From Deltaproteobacteria bacterium (lineage in GTDB: Bacteria > Myxococcota_A > UBA796 > UBA2385): a stretch of 45,851 nt of DNA. Shown here piece by piece: positions 16,813 through 24,802 of this stretch. Under the pieces are notes generated by a model, which worked only from the letters and a program-made list of their open reading frames with translations, searched no databases and was not told where the DNA came from. Every line of letters starts with the position of its first letter. Position 1 is the first letter of the stretch. A program made the position numbers and the translations under genes. The DNA lies in contig JAEUKK010000133.1 of the NCBI GenBank assembly GCA_016792625.1, positions 1 to 45,851 of the forward strand, in the 5' to 3' direction.

Positions 16813-17832
16813 ATGACCGGTCCCCTCCTCATCCTCGGCCCGCAGCGGCCCGCGCCCGACCTCCCGCGCGCGCTGGCCGCCCACGGCGTGACCGGGCCGA
16901 TCGCCGTCATCACCGGCGGCTGGCGCCACGACGAGGACGAGCTCGACGCCCTGCGCCGCGACCTGCCCGGCCACAAGCTGGTGCACCTGCCGATCTACCA
17001 GTGGTTCGACGAGGTGCACGCCGAAGAGCCCGTGCTGGCCGCTGCTTATAACGAGCGCCAGCGGCGAATCCGGCAGTACAAGGCGGCCTACCGGGCCCAG
17101 CTCGGGGCGGCGCTCGACGCGCTCAGCGCCACCCAGGCCCTGATGGACCGCGACGCCGCCCTCTTCCAGCCCGAGCTCGACTTCATCGTGCAGAGCCTGC
17201 GGGCGATCGACGAGCGCACCGTGCAGCGGGTCAACCAGATCCGCGACGAGCTGCCCGCCGCCGCCCAGCCCTGGGAGTACCCGGCCGCCCGCGACCGCCA
17301 CGGCCGCATCAAAGACGCGCTCCAGAGCTGCAGCGCCCTGCTCATCGCCGGCGGCCACGTCGGTGTGCTGCGCAACCGCATGTACTTCCTCGGGCTTGAC
17401 GTGCTGCTCGGCAATTTCCTCGCCCGCGGCGGCCTGCTCTGCGCCTGGTCGGCCGGCGCGATGACCCTCGCCGACCGCGTGGTGCTCTTCTACGACGACC
17501 CACCCGACGGCCGGGGTGAGGCCGAGGTGCTCGACAGCGGCCTGCGCATCACGCCCGGCTTGGTCTACCTGCCGCACGCCGCCCAGCGCCTGCGGCTCAG
17601 CGACCACCGGCGCATGGCCCGCCTCGCCCACCGCCTGAGCCCCGAGCGGGGCGTCACCCTCGAGAACGGCGCCTGGATCGAGTTTGTCGACGGTGCTTGG
17701 CGCAGCCTGGGCAAGGTCGGCGCCGCGGGCCTGCTCCAGCCCGACGGCACCCTGCACCACCCGGCCCCGGGTGAGGCCCTCGACCTGCCCGCGCCCCGCC
17801 TCTCGGCTGAGGCGCGCGTCGTGACGCCCTGA
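16813..17832 (+). CDS. S51-family (dipeptidase E/cyanophycinase-like) serine hydrolase
   Basis: A 339-aa protein starting at ATG 16813 (a TTG at 16804 is less likely). The nucleophile elbow is GGLLCAWSAGAMTLAD with Ser213 in W-S-A-G-A, and LLIAGGHVGVLRNRMYFLGL (about 176-195) is the strand-loop before it, as in peptidase S51 and cyanophycinase. A His in YLPHAAQRLRLSDH may complete the site. A helical insert of about 100 residues (about 60-165, rich in Arg/Gln/Glu) makes it longer than dipeptidase E (about 230 aa). S51 enzymes cut unusual Asp- or isopeptide bonds. It precedes the esterase and the four ATP-grasp genes, which suggests turnover of a ligase-made product; that is inference. Confidence 0.82.
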   Translation: MTGPLLILGPQRPAPDLPRALAAHGVTGPIAVITGGWRHDEDELDALRRDLPGHKLVHLPIYQWFDEVHAEEPVLAAAYNERQRRIRQYKAAYRAQLGAALDALSATQALMDRDAALFQPELDFIVQSLRAIDERTVQRVNQIRDELPAAAQPWEYPAARDRHGRIKDALQSCSALLIAGGHVGVLRNRMYFLGLDVLLGNFLARGGLLCAWSAGAMTLADRVVLFYDDPPDGRGEAEVLDSGLRITPGLVYLPHAAQRLRLSDHRRMARLAHRLSPERGVTLENGAWIEFVDGAWRSLGKVGAAGLLQPDGTLHHPAPGEALDLPAPRLSAEARVVTP

Positions 17833-17921
17833 TGGCGACCCGCGCACCGAAGCCCACACCTGCCCGCGCCCGCGCCTCCTCCCCCCGCACGAGGCCCCGC
17901 CGCCCCGACGGAGCAGCCCCC

Positions 17922-19082
17922 ATGAAGAGTGTGGTTGACCTCAGCCGCGCCATCGCCGCCGATCCGACGAGCGCCCGCGCGCGGCTCGAGGAGTTCACGT
18001 CGACCCGGACCTTCCCCATCCTCGAGGGCGACACCGCGACCTTCTTCTTTTGGGACGGCAAGCACACCGAGGCGGTGCAGCTGGTCCACTGGGTCTTCGG
18101 CCTCGAGTCGCAGCAGACCTTCGAGCGCATCCCCGGCACCGACGCCTTTTGGCTGGCGATCGAGCTGCCCCACGGCGCCCGGGTCGAGTACAAGTTCAAG
18201 GTCACCCGCGGCCACCGCAGCGGATGGTTCCGCGACCCGCACAACCCGCTGAAGGCCTACGACCCCTTTGGCAGCAACAGCGTCTGCCCGATGCCCGGCT
18301 ACGTCGACCCCCGGTGGACCGAGCCCGACGAAGGCTGCCGCCAAGGCCGAATCGAGACCTTCGAGCTGGACTCTGCGGCCTTCGGCGACCGGCGCACCGT
18401 CACGGTCTACCTGCCCAGCGAGCACCGGCCGAACAAGGCCTACCCGCTGCTGGTGGTGCACGACGGCAGCGACTACCTCCGCTACACCGCGCTCAAGGCC
18501 GTCCTCGACAACTTGATCGGCCGGCACGAGGTCATCCCCCTCATCGTCGCGATGGTCGACGGGGGCAACCGCAACGAAGAATTCGGCGCGAACCCCAAGC
18601 ACCCGGCCTGGATCGTCGACGAGCTGCTGCCCGCGCTCGAGGCCCGCTACAAGCTGCTGCCCGGCCCGCAGAACCGCGGCATCATGGGGGCGAGTTTTGG
18701 CGGCGTGGCCAGCCTGTGGACCGCGTGGAGCCGTCCGGGCGTCTTTGGCCGCTTGATGCTGCAGTCGGGCAGCTTCGCCTTCACCGACGTCGGCCGCCAC
18801 GACCGCGGCCCGCTGTGGGATCCCGTGGTCGCCTTTGTCAACGAGCTGCGCCAAAAGCCCGGCAAGCTCGGCGGTCGCGACCTGCGCATCTACATGAGCT
18901 GCGGCCAATTCGAGTCGCTCATCTACTACAACCGCAGCCTGCAGCCCCTGCTGCGCGGGGCCAACCTCGACGTGCGCTACACCGAGGCGCCCGACGGCCA
19001 CAACTGGATCTGCTGGCGCGACCGCCTGCGTGAAGGGCTGACATGGCTGTTTCCAGGCTATCTTTGGATGGTCTACGACTGA
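17922..19082 (+). CDS. Fes/esterase D-like alpha/beta hydrolase with N-terminal E-set domain
   Basis: A 386-aa esterase. I chose ATG 17922 because GGAGCAG lies eight bases before it and the 30 residues upstream (to ATG 17832) are low-complexity Pro/Arg. The N-terminal 130 residues look like the early-set/carbohydrate-binding sandwich of enterochelin-esterase-like proteins (FFFWDGKHTEAVQLVHW, VEYKFKVTRG). The hydrolase fold follows, with LLVVHDGSDYL (oxyanion strand), nucleophile Ser258 in MGASFGG and a C-terminal DGHNW His. No signal peptide is seen, so it is probably cytoplasmic. The substrate is unknown; family members cleave siderophore esters or sugar esters. A terminator follows. Confidence 0.88.
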   Translation: MKSVVDLSRAIAADPTSARARLEEFTSTRTFPILEGDTATFFFWDGKHTEAVQLVHWVFGLESQQTFERIPGTDAFWLAIELPHGARVEYKFKVTRGHRSGWFRDPHNPLKAYDPFGSNSVCPMPGYVDPRWTEPDEGCRQGRIETFELDSAAFGDRRTVTVYLPSEHRPNKAYPLLVVHDGSDYLRYTALKAVLDNLIGRHEVIPLIVAMVDGGNRNEEFGANPKHPAWIVDELLPALEARYKLLPGPQNRGIMGASFGGVASLWTAWSRPGVFGRLMLQSGSFAFTDVGRHDRGPLWDPVVAFVNELRQKPGKLGGRDLRIYMSCGQFESLIYYNRSLQPLLRGANLDVRYTEAPDGHNWICWRDRLREGLTWLFPGYLWMVYD

Positions 19083-19093
19083 GCTTCTCAGGC

Positions 19094-19123
19094 CGGGCGC
19101 CCACCAGGGCGCCCGCTTGATTT
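19094..19123 (+). terminator. Intrinsic terminator-like hairpin after the esterase
   Basis: A perfect 9-bp stem CGGGCGCCC-ACCA-GGGCGCCCG (19094-19115) followed by CTTGATTT. It lies 12 bp after the esterase stop, so it probably separates that transcript from the ATP-grasp genes. Confidence 0.6.
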
Positions 19124-19198
19124 AGGGTCGCCCCACGAGCGGCGGGCGAGGCCCCGCCGCGCACCCCTCCCCGACCTCCGCCAGTGACAGGAGTTAGA

Positions 19199-20470
19199 AT
19201 GGCCGTCGAGACCCGCAACATCGGACTGTCGCTGGGCGCAGACATCTGCTGGGCCGCCGCCTACGAGGCCCTGATGGAGGAGATGAACCTCCACATCGAG
19301 CACGGCGACAACATCGTGCGCTTCGCGGTCGAGCGCGTGCGGGTCGAGCCCTTCGATCTGCGGGCCCGCCCCAAGTACGACCTTGTGTTGGACCGCGTCA
19401 CCCACTGGTATATGACGACCCGTGAGTGGATGAAGAAGATCACCCTGATGGACGGCGTGTACACGCTGAACAACCCCTGGGCGATCCAAGCCTACGAGAA
19501 GCACACCACCTACTGCGCGATGATGCGCCTCGGCCTGCCCATCCCCGAGACCTGGATGCTCCCGCCCAAGGTCAACAAAGACACGGGCGACGAGGCCACG
19601 ATGGTCCGCAAGTACAACAAGCTCTTCGATCTGGGCAGCGTGGGCGAGAAGGTCGGCTTCCCGGCCTTCCTCAAGCCCTATGACGGCGGGGCCTGGGTCG
19701 GCGTCGAGCGCGTGACCAACAAGGCCGAGCTGCACCGCGCCTACGACAAGAGCGGCGACCGCGTGCAGCACCTGCAGCAGGGCGTCCCCAACTGGGACCT
19801 GTTCATCCGCGGCCTGGGCGTCGGCCCCCAGGTCCACATCATGAAGTACGACCCCGACCAGCCCCTGCACGGGCGCTACCGCGTCGACTTCGGCTTCCTC
19901 GACGCCGAAGAGTGGCGCATCGCCACCCAGACCGTGCGGGTGATCAACGCCTTCTTCGGTTGGGATTTCAACTCTTGTGAAATGTTGCGCAGCGCGGGCG
20001 TGCTCCACCCCATCGACTTCGCCAACGCCTGCCCCGACAGCCAGGTCACCAGCCTGCACTTCCACTTCCCCTGGCTGGTCAAGAGCTTGCTGCGCTGGTC
20101 GATCTTCTGCGCGGCGACCAAGCGCCCGATGCGGCTGAACCAGCACTGGCACCCCTACCTCGACATCGCCGACCTCGACCTGCCCTGGCAAGAGAAGCTG
20201 GCGATGTACGACAAGATCGCCATGAAGCACTTCGACGCCGAAAATTTCGAGGCCTTCTGCGACGAGCACCTCAGCCACCTCGACCAGCTGGCCTACGACT
20301 ACTTCGGCACCGCCAAGTTCAAGGCCGTGGTGCGCGAGAAGGTCGCCGCGCTCTACCCGGCGCACGAGATCGACCAGTTCACCGACCACTTCTTCGGCCT
20401 CGTGCAGTTCTGGCGCAAGACCGAGGCCGAGCGCCTCGCCAAGGCCGGCGCCCCGGTCGGCCCCGCCTAA
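19199..20470 (+). CDS. ATP-grasp ligase, RimK/glutathione-synthase-like
   Basis: A 423-aa protein from ATG 19199, with an excellent AGGAG site seven bases upstream. The N-terminal lobe (YDLVLDRVTHWY, then VYTLNNPWAIQAYEKHTTYCAMMRLGLPIPETWMLP) follows the RimK/GshB pattern: a D-x-x-x-x-R strand, an N-x-P loop, a central helix and the 'giPvPeT' strand. FPAFLKPYDGGAWVGVERV (about 155-175) is the first ATP-binding Lys and Gly-rich loop. YRVDFGFLDAEEWR, GWDFNSCEML and PIDFANACPDSQ supply the acidic Mg-binding side. Such enzymes join a carboxylate to an amine through an acyl phosphate. It is clearly different from the three ATP-grasp genes after it. Substrate unknown. Confidence 0.85.
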   Translation: MAVETRNIGLSLGADICWAAAYEALMEEMNLHIEHGDNIVRFAVERVRVEPFDLRARPKYDLVLDRVTHWYMTTREWMKKITLMDGVYTLNNPWAIQAYEKHTTYCAMMRLGLPIPETWMLPPKVNKDTGDEATMVRKYNKLFDLGSVGEKVGFPAFLKPYDGGAWVGVERVTNKAELHRAYDKSGDRVQHLQQGVPNWDLFIRGLGVGPQVHIMKYDPDQPLHGRYRVDFGFLDAEEWRIATQTVRVINAFFGWDFNSCEMLRSAGVLHPIDFANACPDSQVTSLHFHFPWLVKSLLRWSIFCAATKRPMRLNQHWHPYLDIADLDLPWQEKLAMYDKIAMKHFDAENFEAFCDEHLSHLDQLAYDYFGTAKFKAVVREKVAALYPAHEIDQFTDHFFGLVQFWRKTEAERLAKAGAPVGPA

Positions 20471-20569
20471 GGCCGCGGCGGGCTGGCCGGCCTGCTGTGC
20501 CCCCTCCGCAGCCGCCTCGGCTGCCTCCTCCGCCCTCGCCGCCACTTCCGCCTCGCCTGGAGCACCCTC

Positions 20570-21802
20570 ATGCACGTCATTTTCGTGGCGCCGCACTTCC
20601 CCGCCAACCAGCGCCGCTTCGTCCGCGGCCTCAAGAAGGCCGGGGCCATCGTCACGGGCGTGGGCGAGGCGCAGGCCGACCAGCTCGACAGCGAGCTGCG
20701 GGGCCTGCTCGACGGGTGGGAGCAAGTGCCCAACGTCTGCGACCCGGGGCACCTCGAGGCGGCGGTGCGCCGCATCCAGCGGCGCGGGCCCTGGGTGAAC
20801 TACCTCGAGGCCACGGTCGAGGCGCACATGCTCGCCGCGGCCGAGGTGCGGGCGGCGACCGGCATCCCCGGCCTGAGCACCGACGTGGTGCTGCGCTGCC
20901 GCGACAAGTTCGAGATGAAGAAGTTTTTGCTCGACCGTGGCGTGCCCTGCGCGGCCCAAGCGGCGGTGACCCGGGGCGATGACGCCCGCGCCTTCGCCCG
21001 CCGCAACGGCTACCCCTTCATCCTCAAGCCCCGCGACGGGGCGGGCGCCCATGGCACGGTCAAGGTCAACAGCCCGGCCGAGCTTGAGGGGGCCATCGCC
21101 GAGCGGGGCCTCGACCAGCGCCCCGGCCACTGGAGCGCCGAAGACTTCATCGCCGGCCACGAGGGCTTCTACGACACCATCACCGTGAACGGTGAGGTCG
21201 GTTTTGAGAGCATCTCGCACTACTACCCAGGCGTGCTCGAGAGCATGCGCAGCCGCGACGTGAACCCCTACCTCGTGGTCACCAACCGCCTGGACTCTTC
21301 CGGCTACCAAGAGCTGCGCCAGTTCGGCCGCAACATCGTCAAGGTCATGGGGATCGGCACCAGCGCCACCCATATGGAGTGGTTCTTTGGCCCCAAAGGC
21401 CTGACCTTCTCTGAGATCGGCGCACGGCCCCCCGGCGTCTCGGTGTGGGACCTCTACGCCGCCGCGGGTGGCTTCGACATCTACGAGGCCTGGGCCAAGG
21501 CCGTCTGCCACGGCACCCTGCCGCCCGCCCTGCACCAGCGCCAGGCCGCGGGCCTGCTCGCCCTGCGCCCCGACCGCGACGGCGTGATCAGCGGCTACAG
21601 CGGCGTAGACGAGGTCCAGCGCCGCCACGGCCCGAGCATCCTCAAGGCCTTCCTGCCGCCGGTCGGCACCCGCACCCAGCCGGTCGAGGCCGGCTACATG
21701 GCCAACGCCTGGGTCCAGGTCGTCCACCCCGACTTTGACGTCGCCAAGGCCATCTTGATGGACATTGGCAACACGGTCAAGGTGCACGCGCGGCCGCTCT
21801 AG
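20570..21802 (+). CDS. ATP-grasp ligase A (410-aa paralogue family)
   Basis: A 410-aa ATP-grasp protein. The pre-ATP-grasp domain begins MHVIFVAPHFPANQRRFVRGLKKAGAIVTGVG. The ATP-binding strand and loop are YPFILKPRDGAGAHGTVKV (Lys153). The catalytic side shows ATHMEWFFGPKG and FSEIGARPPG, the Glu/Arg-rich pattern of carbamoyl-phosphate-synthase-like (ATP-grasp_4) ligases such as amino-acid ligases. It shares these blocks, notably HMEW and the E-I-x-x-R motif, with the two ATP-grasp genes downstream. GGAG lies about eight bases before ATG. It follows the RimK-like gene by 99 bp on the same strand. Confidence 0.88.
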   Translation: MHVIFVAPHFPANQRRFVRGLKKAGAIVTGVGEAQADQLDSELRGLLDGWEQVPNVCDPGHLEAAVRRIQRRGPWVNYLEATVEAHMLAAAEVRAATGIPGLSTDVVLRCRDKFEMKKFLLDRGVPCAAQAAVTRGDDARAFARRNGYPFILKPRDGAGAHGTVKVNSPAELEGAIAERGLDQRPGHWSAEDFIAGHEGFYDTITVNGEVGFESISHYYPGVLESMRSRDVNPYLVVTNRLDSSGYQELRQFGRNIVKVMGIGTSATHMEWFFGPKGLTFSEIGARPPGVSVWDLYAAAGGFDIYEAWAKAVCHGTLPPALHQRQAAGLLALRPDRDGVISGYSGVDEVQRRHGPSILKAFLPPVGTRTQPVEAGYMANAWVQVVHPDFDVAKAILMDIGNTVKVHARPL

Positions 21803-21857
21803 CCCCCGGTTTGCCCTCGGGCGCCGACGCCCCTCCTGCGGGCGCGCCCGGGGCCTT

Positions 21858-21930
21858 GGTCGGGCCGCCGCCTGCGGCGGGCTGCCCGACCGCCCGGGCT
21901 TGGTCGCTGCGCGACCGCGGCTGCGCCGCG
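21858..21930. repeat. Run of three GC-rich hairpins with short loops
   Basis: First, GGTCGGGC (21858-21865) pairs with GCCCGACC (21884-21891), with a second CCGCCG/CGGCGG stem nested inside. Second, GGTCGC-TGC-GCGACC at 21902-21916. Third, CGCGGC-TGC-GCCGCG at 21916-21930. The last two share a TGC loop. They could end transcription from both sides or be degenerate palindromic repeats. Confidence 0.65.
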
Positions 21931-21979
21931 CCCTCCGGCCGGGCGGGCGCGGGCACCTTCGGGGCGAAGGCAGCGCGCC

Positions 21980-22011
21980 GGGGGCGTTGCGGGGGGCGGC
22001 CAGCCCCCCGC
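21980..22011 (+). repeat. Dispersed GC palindrome, copy 1
   Basis: A 32-bp element starting GGGGGCGTTGC and containing the stem GCGGGGGGC paired with GCCCCCCGC. It matches 42361-42390 read on the minus strand over 30 positions, differing only by two extra C bases in the loop. This points to a mobile or amplified palindromic element. Confidence 0.7.
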
Positions 22012-22040
22012 CCCCCGTCTTCTGCCCCTGACCCTGACCG

Positions 22041-23273
22041 TCAGCCGGTGTACTGCACGTTCACCGTGGTGATGAGCTCGAACAGGGCCTTGCGGACGGT
22101 GTCGGTCGACTCGTCTTGCACCACGACCCAGCCCTCGCCCTCGTAGCCCTCGGCCCGGGGCTGGCCGACCAGCGGCAGCTTGCGATCAACGACCAGCGCG
22201 CCCATCTTGCGCTGGGCTTCGTCGAGGCCGGTGATGGCCCGCACCTTGCCCTTACCTTGGCCGCGCAAAAAGGCGACGCCGGCGGCGCTCTTGCGCGGGA
22301 AGGGGCCGTCGAAGGCCCGGTCGACCACCGCGCGGGCCCAGGCCCGGTACAGATCGCAGCCGTGGGCGAGGCCGGTGAGCTGCACGATGCGCGCGCCGGG
22401 CGGCCGGGCGGCGATCTCGCCGATGGCGAGGCTGCCATCGGGGCGGTGGAACCACTCCATGTGGGTCAGGCCGTCGCGCAGGCCGAAGGCCTTGATCGCG
22501 GCGAAGGACAGGTCGCGGGCCCGCTCAAACAGGGGAATATCGCGCTCACGGGGGGCGACCACGCACCACTGAATCCAGTCCTTCTCGGTGACCTCGAGGG
22601 GCGAGGGGTAGTAGCGGGTCACCGACCACAGGCGCGGGATGCCGTCGACCACCAGGGTCTCAAGGCTGTGCTCGGCCCCGGTGAGGAACTCTTCGGCCAG
22701 CACCGGCCGGCTGGGGCTGGGCTTGGTGTCGCGCAGGGCCTCGACCACGGTCTGGGGGTCGGTCACCCGCCAGGTCGCGCGGCAGCCGGCGCCGGCGGGC
22801 GGCTTGACCACCACCGGGAAGCCCACTTGCTCGATGAAGTCCCACAGGTCTTGCTCGCAGGTCAACATCTTGTGGCGCGCGCAGGGCAGGCCGGCCTTGC
22901 GCAGCGTGTCTTTCATCACGCCCTTGTCGCGGAAGCAGGTCGAGGTGCGCACGTTGGGGCCGTCGATGCCCAGGCGCTCACGCACCACGGCGAGCTGCAC
23001 CTGAAGGTCCTCGAGCACGCCGATCAGGCGATGGACCGGGCCGACCGCCTGCTGGATGCGCGCCACCGCGGTGACCAGCACCTCGGGGTTGAGCGCGTCG
23101 CTGACCAGCTCGACGTGGTCGAGGCCCAGCGCCCGCGGGTCGGGCGGCGGCTTTTGGAAGACGCCGATCAGGCGCACGTTCTGGAGCGCGCCGACCGCCG
23201 CACAGAAGCGCAGCGTGGTGTCGGCGGGGAAAGGGGCGACGAAAACGACGACGCGCGGGGATGAGGCGGGCAT
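22041..23273 (-). CDS. ATP-grasp ligase B (410-aa paralogue family), minus strand
   Basis: A 410-aa paralogue of the genes at 20570 and 23429, but in reverse orientation. ATG 23273 is preceded by GGAGGT. The N-terminus is PRVVVFVAPFPADTTLRFCAAVG; the ATP loop is FPVVVKPPAGAGCRATWRV; the catalytic part has LTHMEWFHRPDG and IGEIAARPPGARI, followed by DLYRAWARAVVD, which is also present in ligase C. Probably a carboxylate-amine ligase. Inversion relative to its paralogues means it has its own promoter in the 155-bp gap shared with ligase C (ATAGAG at about 23292-23297 is a candidate -10). Confidence 0.88.
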   Translation of the reverse strand: MPASSPRVVVFVAPFPADTTLRFCAAVGALQNVRLIGVFQKPPPDPRALGLDHVELVSDALNPEVLVTAVARIQQAVGPVHRLIGVLEDLQVQLAVVRERLGIDGPNVRTSTCFRDKGVMKDTLRKAGLPCARHKMLTCEQDLWDFIEQVGFPVVVKPPAGAGCRATWRVTDPQTVVEALRDTKPSPSRPVLAEEFLTGAEHSLETLVVDGIPRLWSVTRYYPSPLEVTEKDWIQWCVVAPRERDIPLFERARDLSFAAIKAFGLRDGLTHMEWFHRPDGSLAIGEIAARPPGARIVQLTGLAHGCDLYRAWARAVVDRAFDGPFPRKSAAGVAFLRGQGKGKVRAITGLDEAQRKMGALVVDRKLPLVGQPRAEGYEGEGWVVVQDESTDTVRKALFELITTVNVQYTG

Positions 23274-23428
23274 GCGGGACCTCCGCGCGCCCTCTATTGC
23301 CAGGGCCGCCGCGGGCCCACCGGGGATGAAGGCCCGGCTGCGCCGCCGGCCGGCGCTTTTGGTCGCATCTGGTAGCATCGAGGCACGGGCGGCGGCCCGC
23401 TCCTCCCCCGCCGCAGCTGGAGCCCCCA
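23274..23428. promoter_or_regulatory. Divergent promoter region between two ATP-grasp genes
   Basis: The 155-bp gap holds candidate -10 elements for both sides: TAGCAT at 23373-23378 on the plus strand (context TGGTAGCATCG) and ATAGAG at about 23292-23297 on the minus strand. Both are among the few A/T-containing spots here. No operator-like repeat stands out. Confidence 0.35.
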
Positions 23429-24655
23429 ATGCGCGTCGTCTTCCTCTCCCCCGGCTACCCCGCTGAGATGCCCGAGTTCGTGCGCGGCCTCGCCGAGGTC
23501 GGCGCGCAGGTCATCGGCGTGGGCGAGGGCCCGGCCGCCGGCCTGCCCGAGAAGTCCCGCAAGGCGCTGGCCGAGTACATCCAGGTGCCGAAGCTCTTTG
23601 ACGAAGACAGCCTCGTGGCGCACCTCTCGGCGGCGCTGCGCGGTCGTAAGGTCGACCGGGTCGAGAGCTTGTGGGAGCCCCTCGTCCACGCCGCCGCCCG
23701 CGTGCGCGAGGCGCTGGGCGTGCCGGGCATGAGCGCCGACACGGTCAACGGTTTTCGCGACAAGCAGATCATGAAAGAGCGGGTCGCGCGGGCCGGCCTG
23801 CGCGTGCCCAAGGCTGCCCGCTGCCGCACCGCCGCCGAGGTGCGGGCCGCCGCCGCCGCGGTGGGCTTCCCGCTCATCCTCAAGCCGATCGCCGGGGCGG
23901 GCAGCGCCGACACCTTCCGCTGCGACACGCCGGCCCAGCTCGACGAGGCGATCAAGAAGACCGCCCAGGTCACCGAGGCGAGCTGCGAAGAGTTCATCGA
24001 CGGCGAAGAGTACACCTACGACACGATCTGCGTGAACGGCGTGCCCGTCTACGAAAACGTGTGCCGCTACCTGCCGCGACCGCTGGTGGCCCGCACCAAC
24101 GAGTGGATCAGCCCGGCGGTGGTCACCGTGCGCGACCTGAGCCAGCCCCACATCCAGCAGGGCATGCAGCTCGGGAGGGGCGTGATGCGGGCGCTGGGCA
24201 TGGGCACCGGCTTCACCCATATGGAGTGGTACCGAAAGCCCGATGGCGAGGTCGTCTTCGGCGAGATCGGCTGCCGGGTCGGCGGGGCGCGGCTCATCGA
24301 CCAGATGAACTTCACCTCGGACATCGACCTCTATCGAGAGTGGGCTCGGGCTGTGTGTTTTGGCAAGGTGCAAATCACCCGGCCGCGGTCCTACAACTGC
24401 GCCATCATCTTCAAGCGGGCCCAGGGCCAGGGCACCATCGTCGCGATCAGCGGCTTGCGCGACTACATCCACCGCAACCGCGACCACATCATGGTGGAAG
24501 AGCTGCTGCGCCCCGGCCAGCGCCGCCGCGACTGGAAGCAGACCCTGGTCAGCGACGGCTACCTGATCGTGCGCCACCCGACCTGGGAGGGGGCCTTGGC
24601 CCTGGCGGATGACGCAGCGCAGACCATCGGCCTTTTCGCACGCGAAGGCGGCTGA
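23429..24655 (+). CDS. ATP-grasp ligase C (408-aa paralogue family)
   Basis: A 408-aa ATP-grasp protein. It starts MRVVFLSPGYPAEMPEFVRGLAEVGAQVIGVG, almost the same plan as ligase A. FPLILKPIAGAGSADTFR is the ATP-binding strand and loop; CEEFIDGEEYTYDTICVNG is the hinge side; FTHMEWYRKPDG and FGEIGCRVGGARLIDQ form the metal/catalytic part, with DLYREWARAVCFG after it. The RPPG of the other two paralogues is RVGG here, so acceptor choice may differ. GGAG lies seven bases before ATG. No partner gene overlaps it; the next gene begins 147 bp later. Confidence 0.88.
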   Translation: MRVVFLSPGYPAEMPEFVRGLAEVGAQVIGVGEGPAAGLPEKSRKALAEYIQVPKLFDEDSLVAHLSAALRGRKVDRVESLWEPLVHAAARVREALGVPGMSADTVNGFRDKQIMKERVARAGLRVPKAARCRTAAEVRAAAAAVGFPLILKPIAGAGSADTFRCDTPAQLDEAIKKTAQVTEASCEEFIDGEEYTYDTICVNGVPVYENVCRYLPRPLVARTNEWISPAVVTVRDLSQPHIQQGMQLGRGVMRALGMGTGFTHMEWYRKPDGEVVFGEIGCRVGGARLIDQMNFTSDIDLYREWARAVCFGKVQITRPRSYNCAIIFKRAQGQGTIVAISGLRDYIHRNRDHIMVEELLRPGQRRRDWKQTLVSDGYLIVRHPTWEGALALADDAAQTIGLFAREGG

Positions 24656-24778
24656 GCCACCCGGGGCCGTTGCGGCCGGAGCCTCCCGCGCCGGGCGGGG
24701 GACGCCGGACGTGGATGGGCCGCGGGCGCGCGCGATCTTGGCGCGGCTGGCCTCAAGTGGCGGCGCGAGAGGGCCGAA

Positions 24779-24798
24779 CCTCCGACCAGCCTCGGAGG
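24779..24798 (+). promoter_or_regulatory. Hairpin that covers the ribosome binding site of the MopE lipoprotein
   Basis: CCTCCGA (24779-24785) pairs perfectly with TCGGAGG (24792-24798) across CCAGCC. The right arm contains the GGAGG ribosome site, four bases before the ATG at 24803. Folding would block translation, so this may be an RNA switch or simply a damping element. Confidence 0.45.
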
Positions 24799-24802
24799 CC
24801 AC

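Larger units (their letters stand above)
21803..22040. other. Gene-free 238-bp gap filled with GC hairpins
   Basis: This gap lies between convergent ATP-grasp genes. It contains no plausible gene but holds several perfect inverted repeats, listed separately at 21858-21930 and 21980-22011. Its composition is nearly all G and C. Confidence 0.7.

Noticed and set aside
17832..17921. Esterase start at ATG 17832 overlapping the S51 stop
   Set aside because: The extra 30 residues are Pro/Arg/Ala low complexity, while ATG 17922 has a GGAG site and starts a normal domain.
19088..21787. A long minus-strand open frame of about 899 codons across two ATP-grasp genes
   Set aside because: It spans the stop of one gene and the start of another and encodes low-complexity sequence. 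High GC makes stop codons rare in antisense frames.
21803..22040. A tRNA or structured small RNA gene in the hairpin-rich gap
   Set aside because: No cloverleaf, TTCRA loop or CCA end is present. The structures are simple palindromes.
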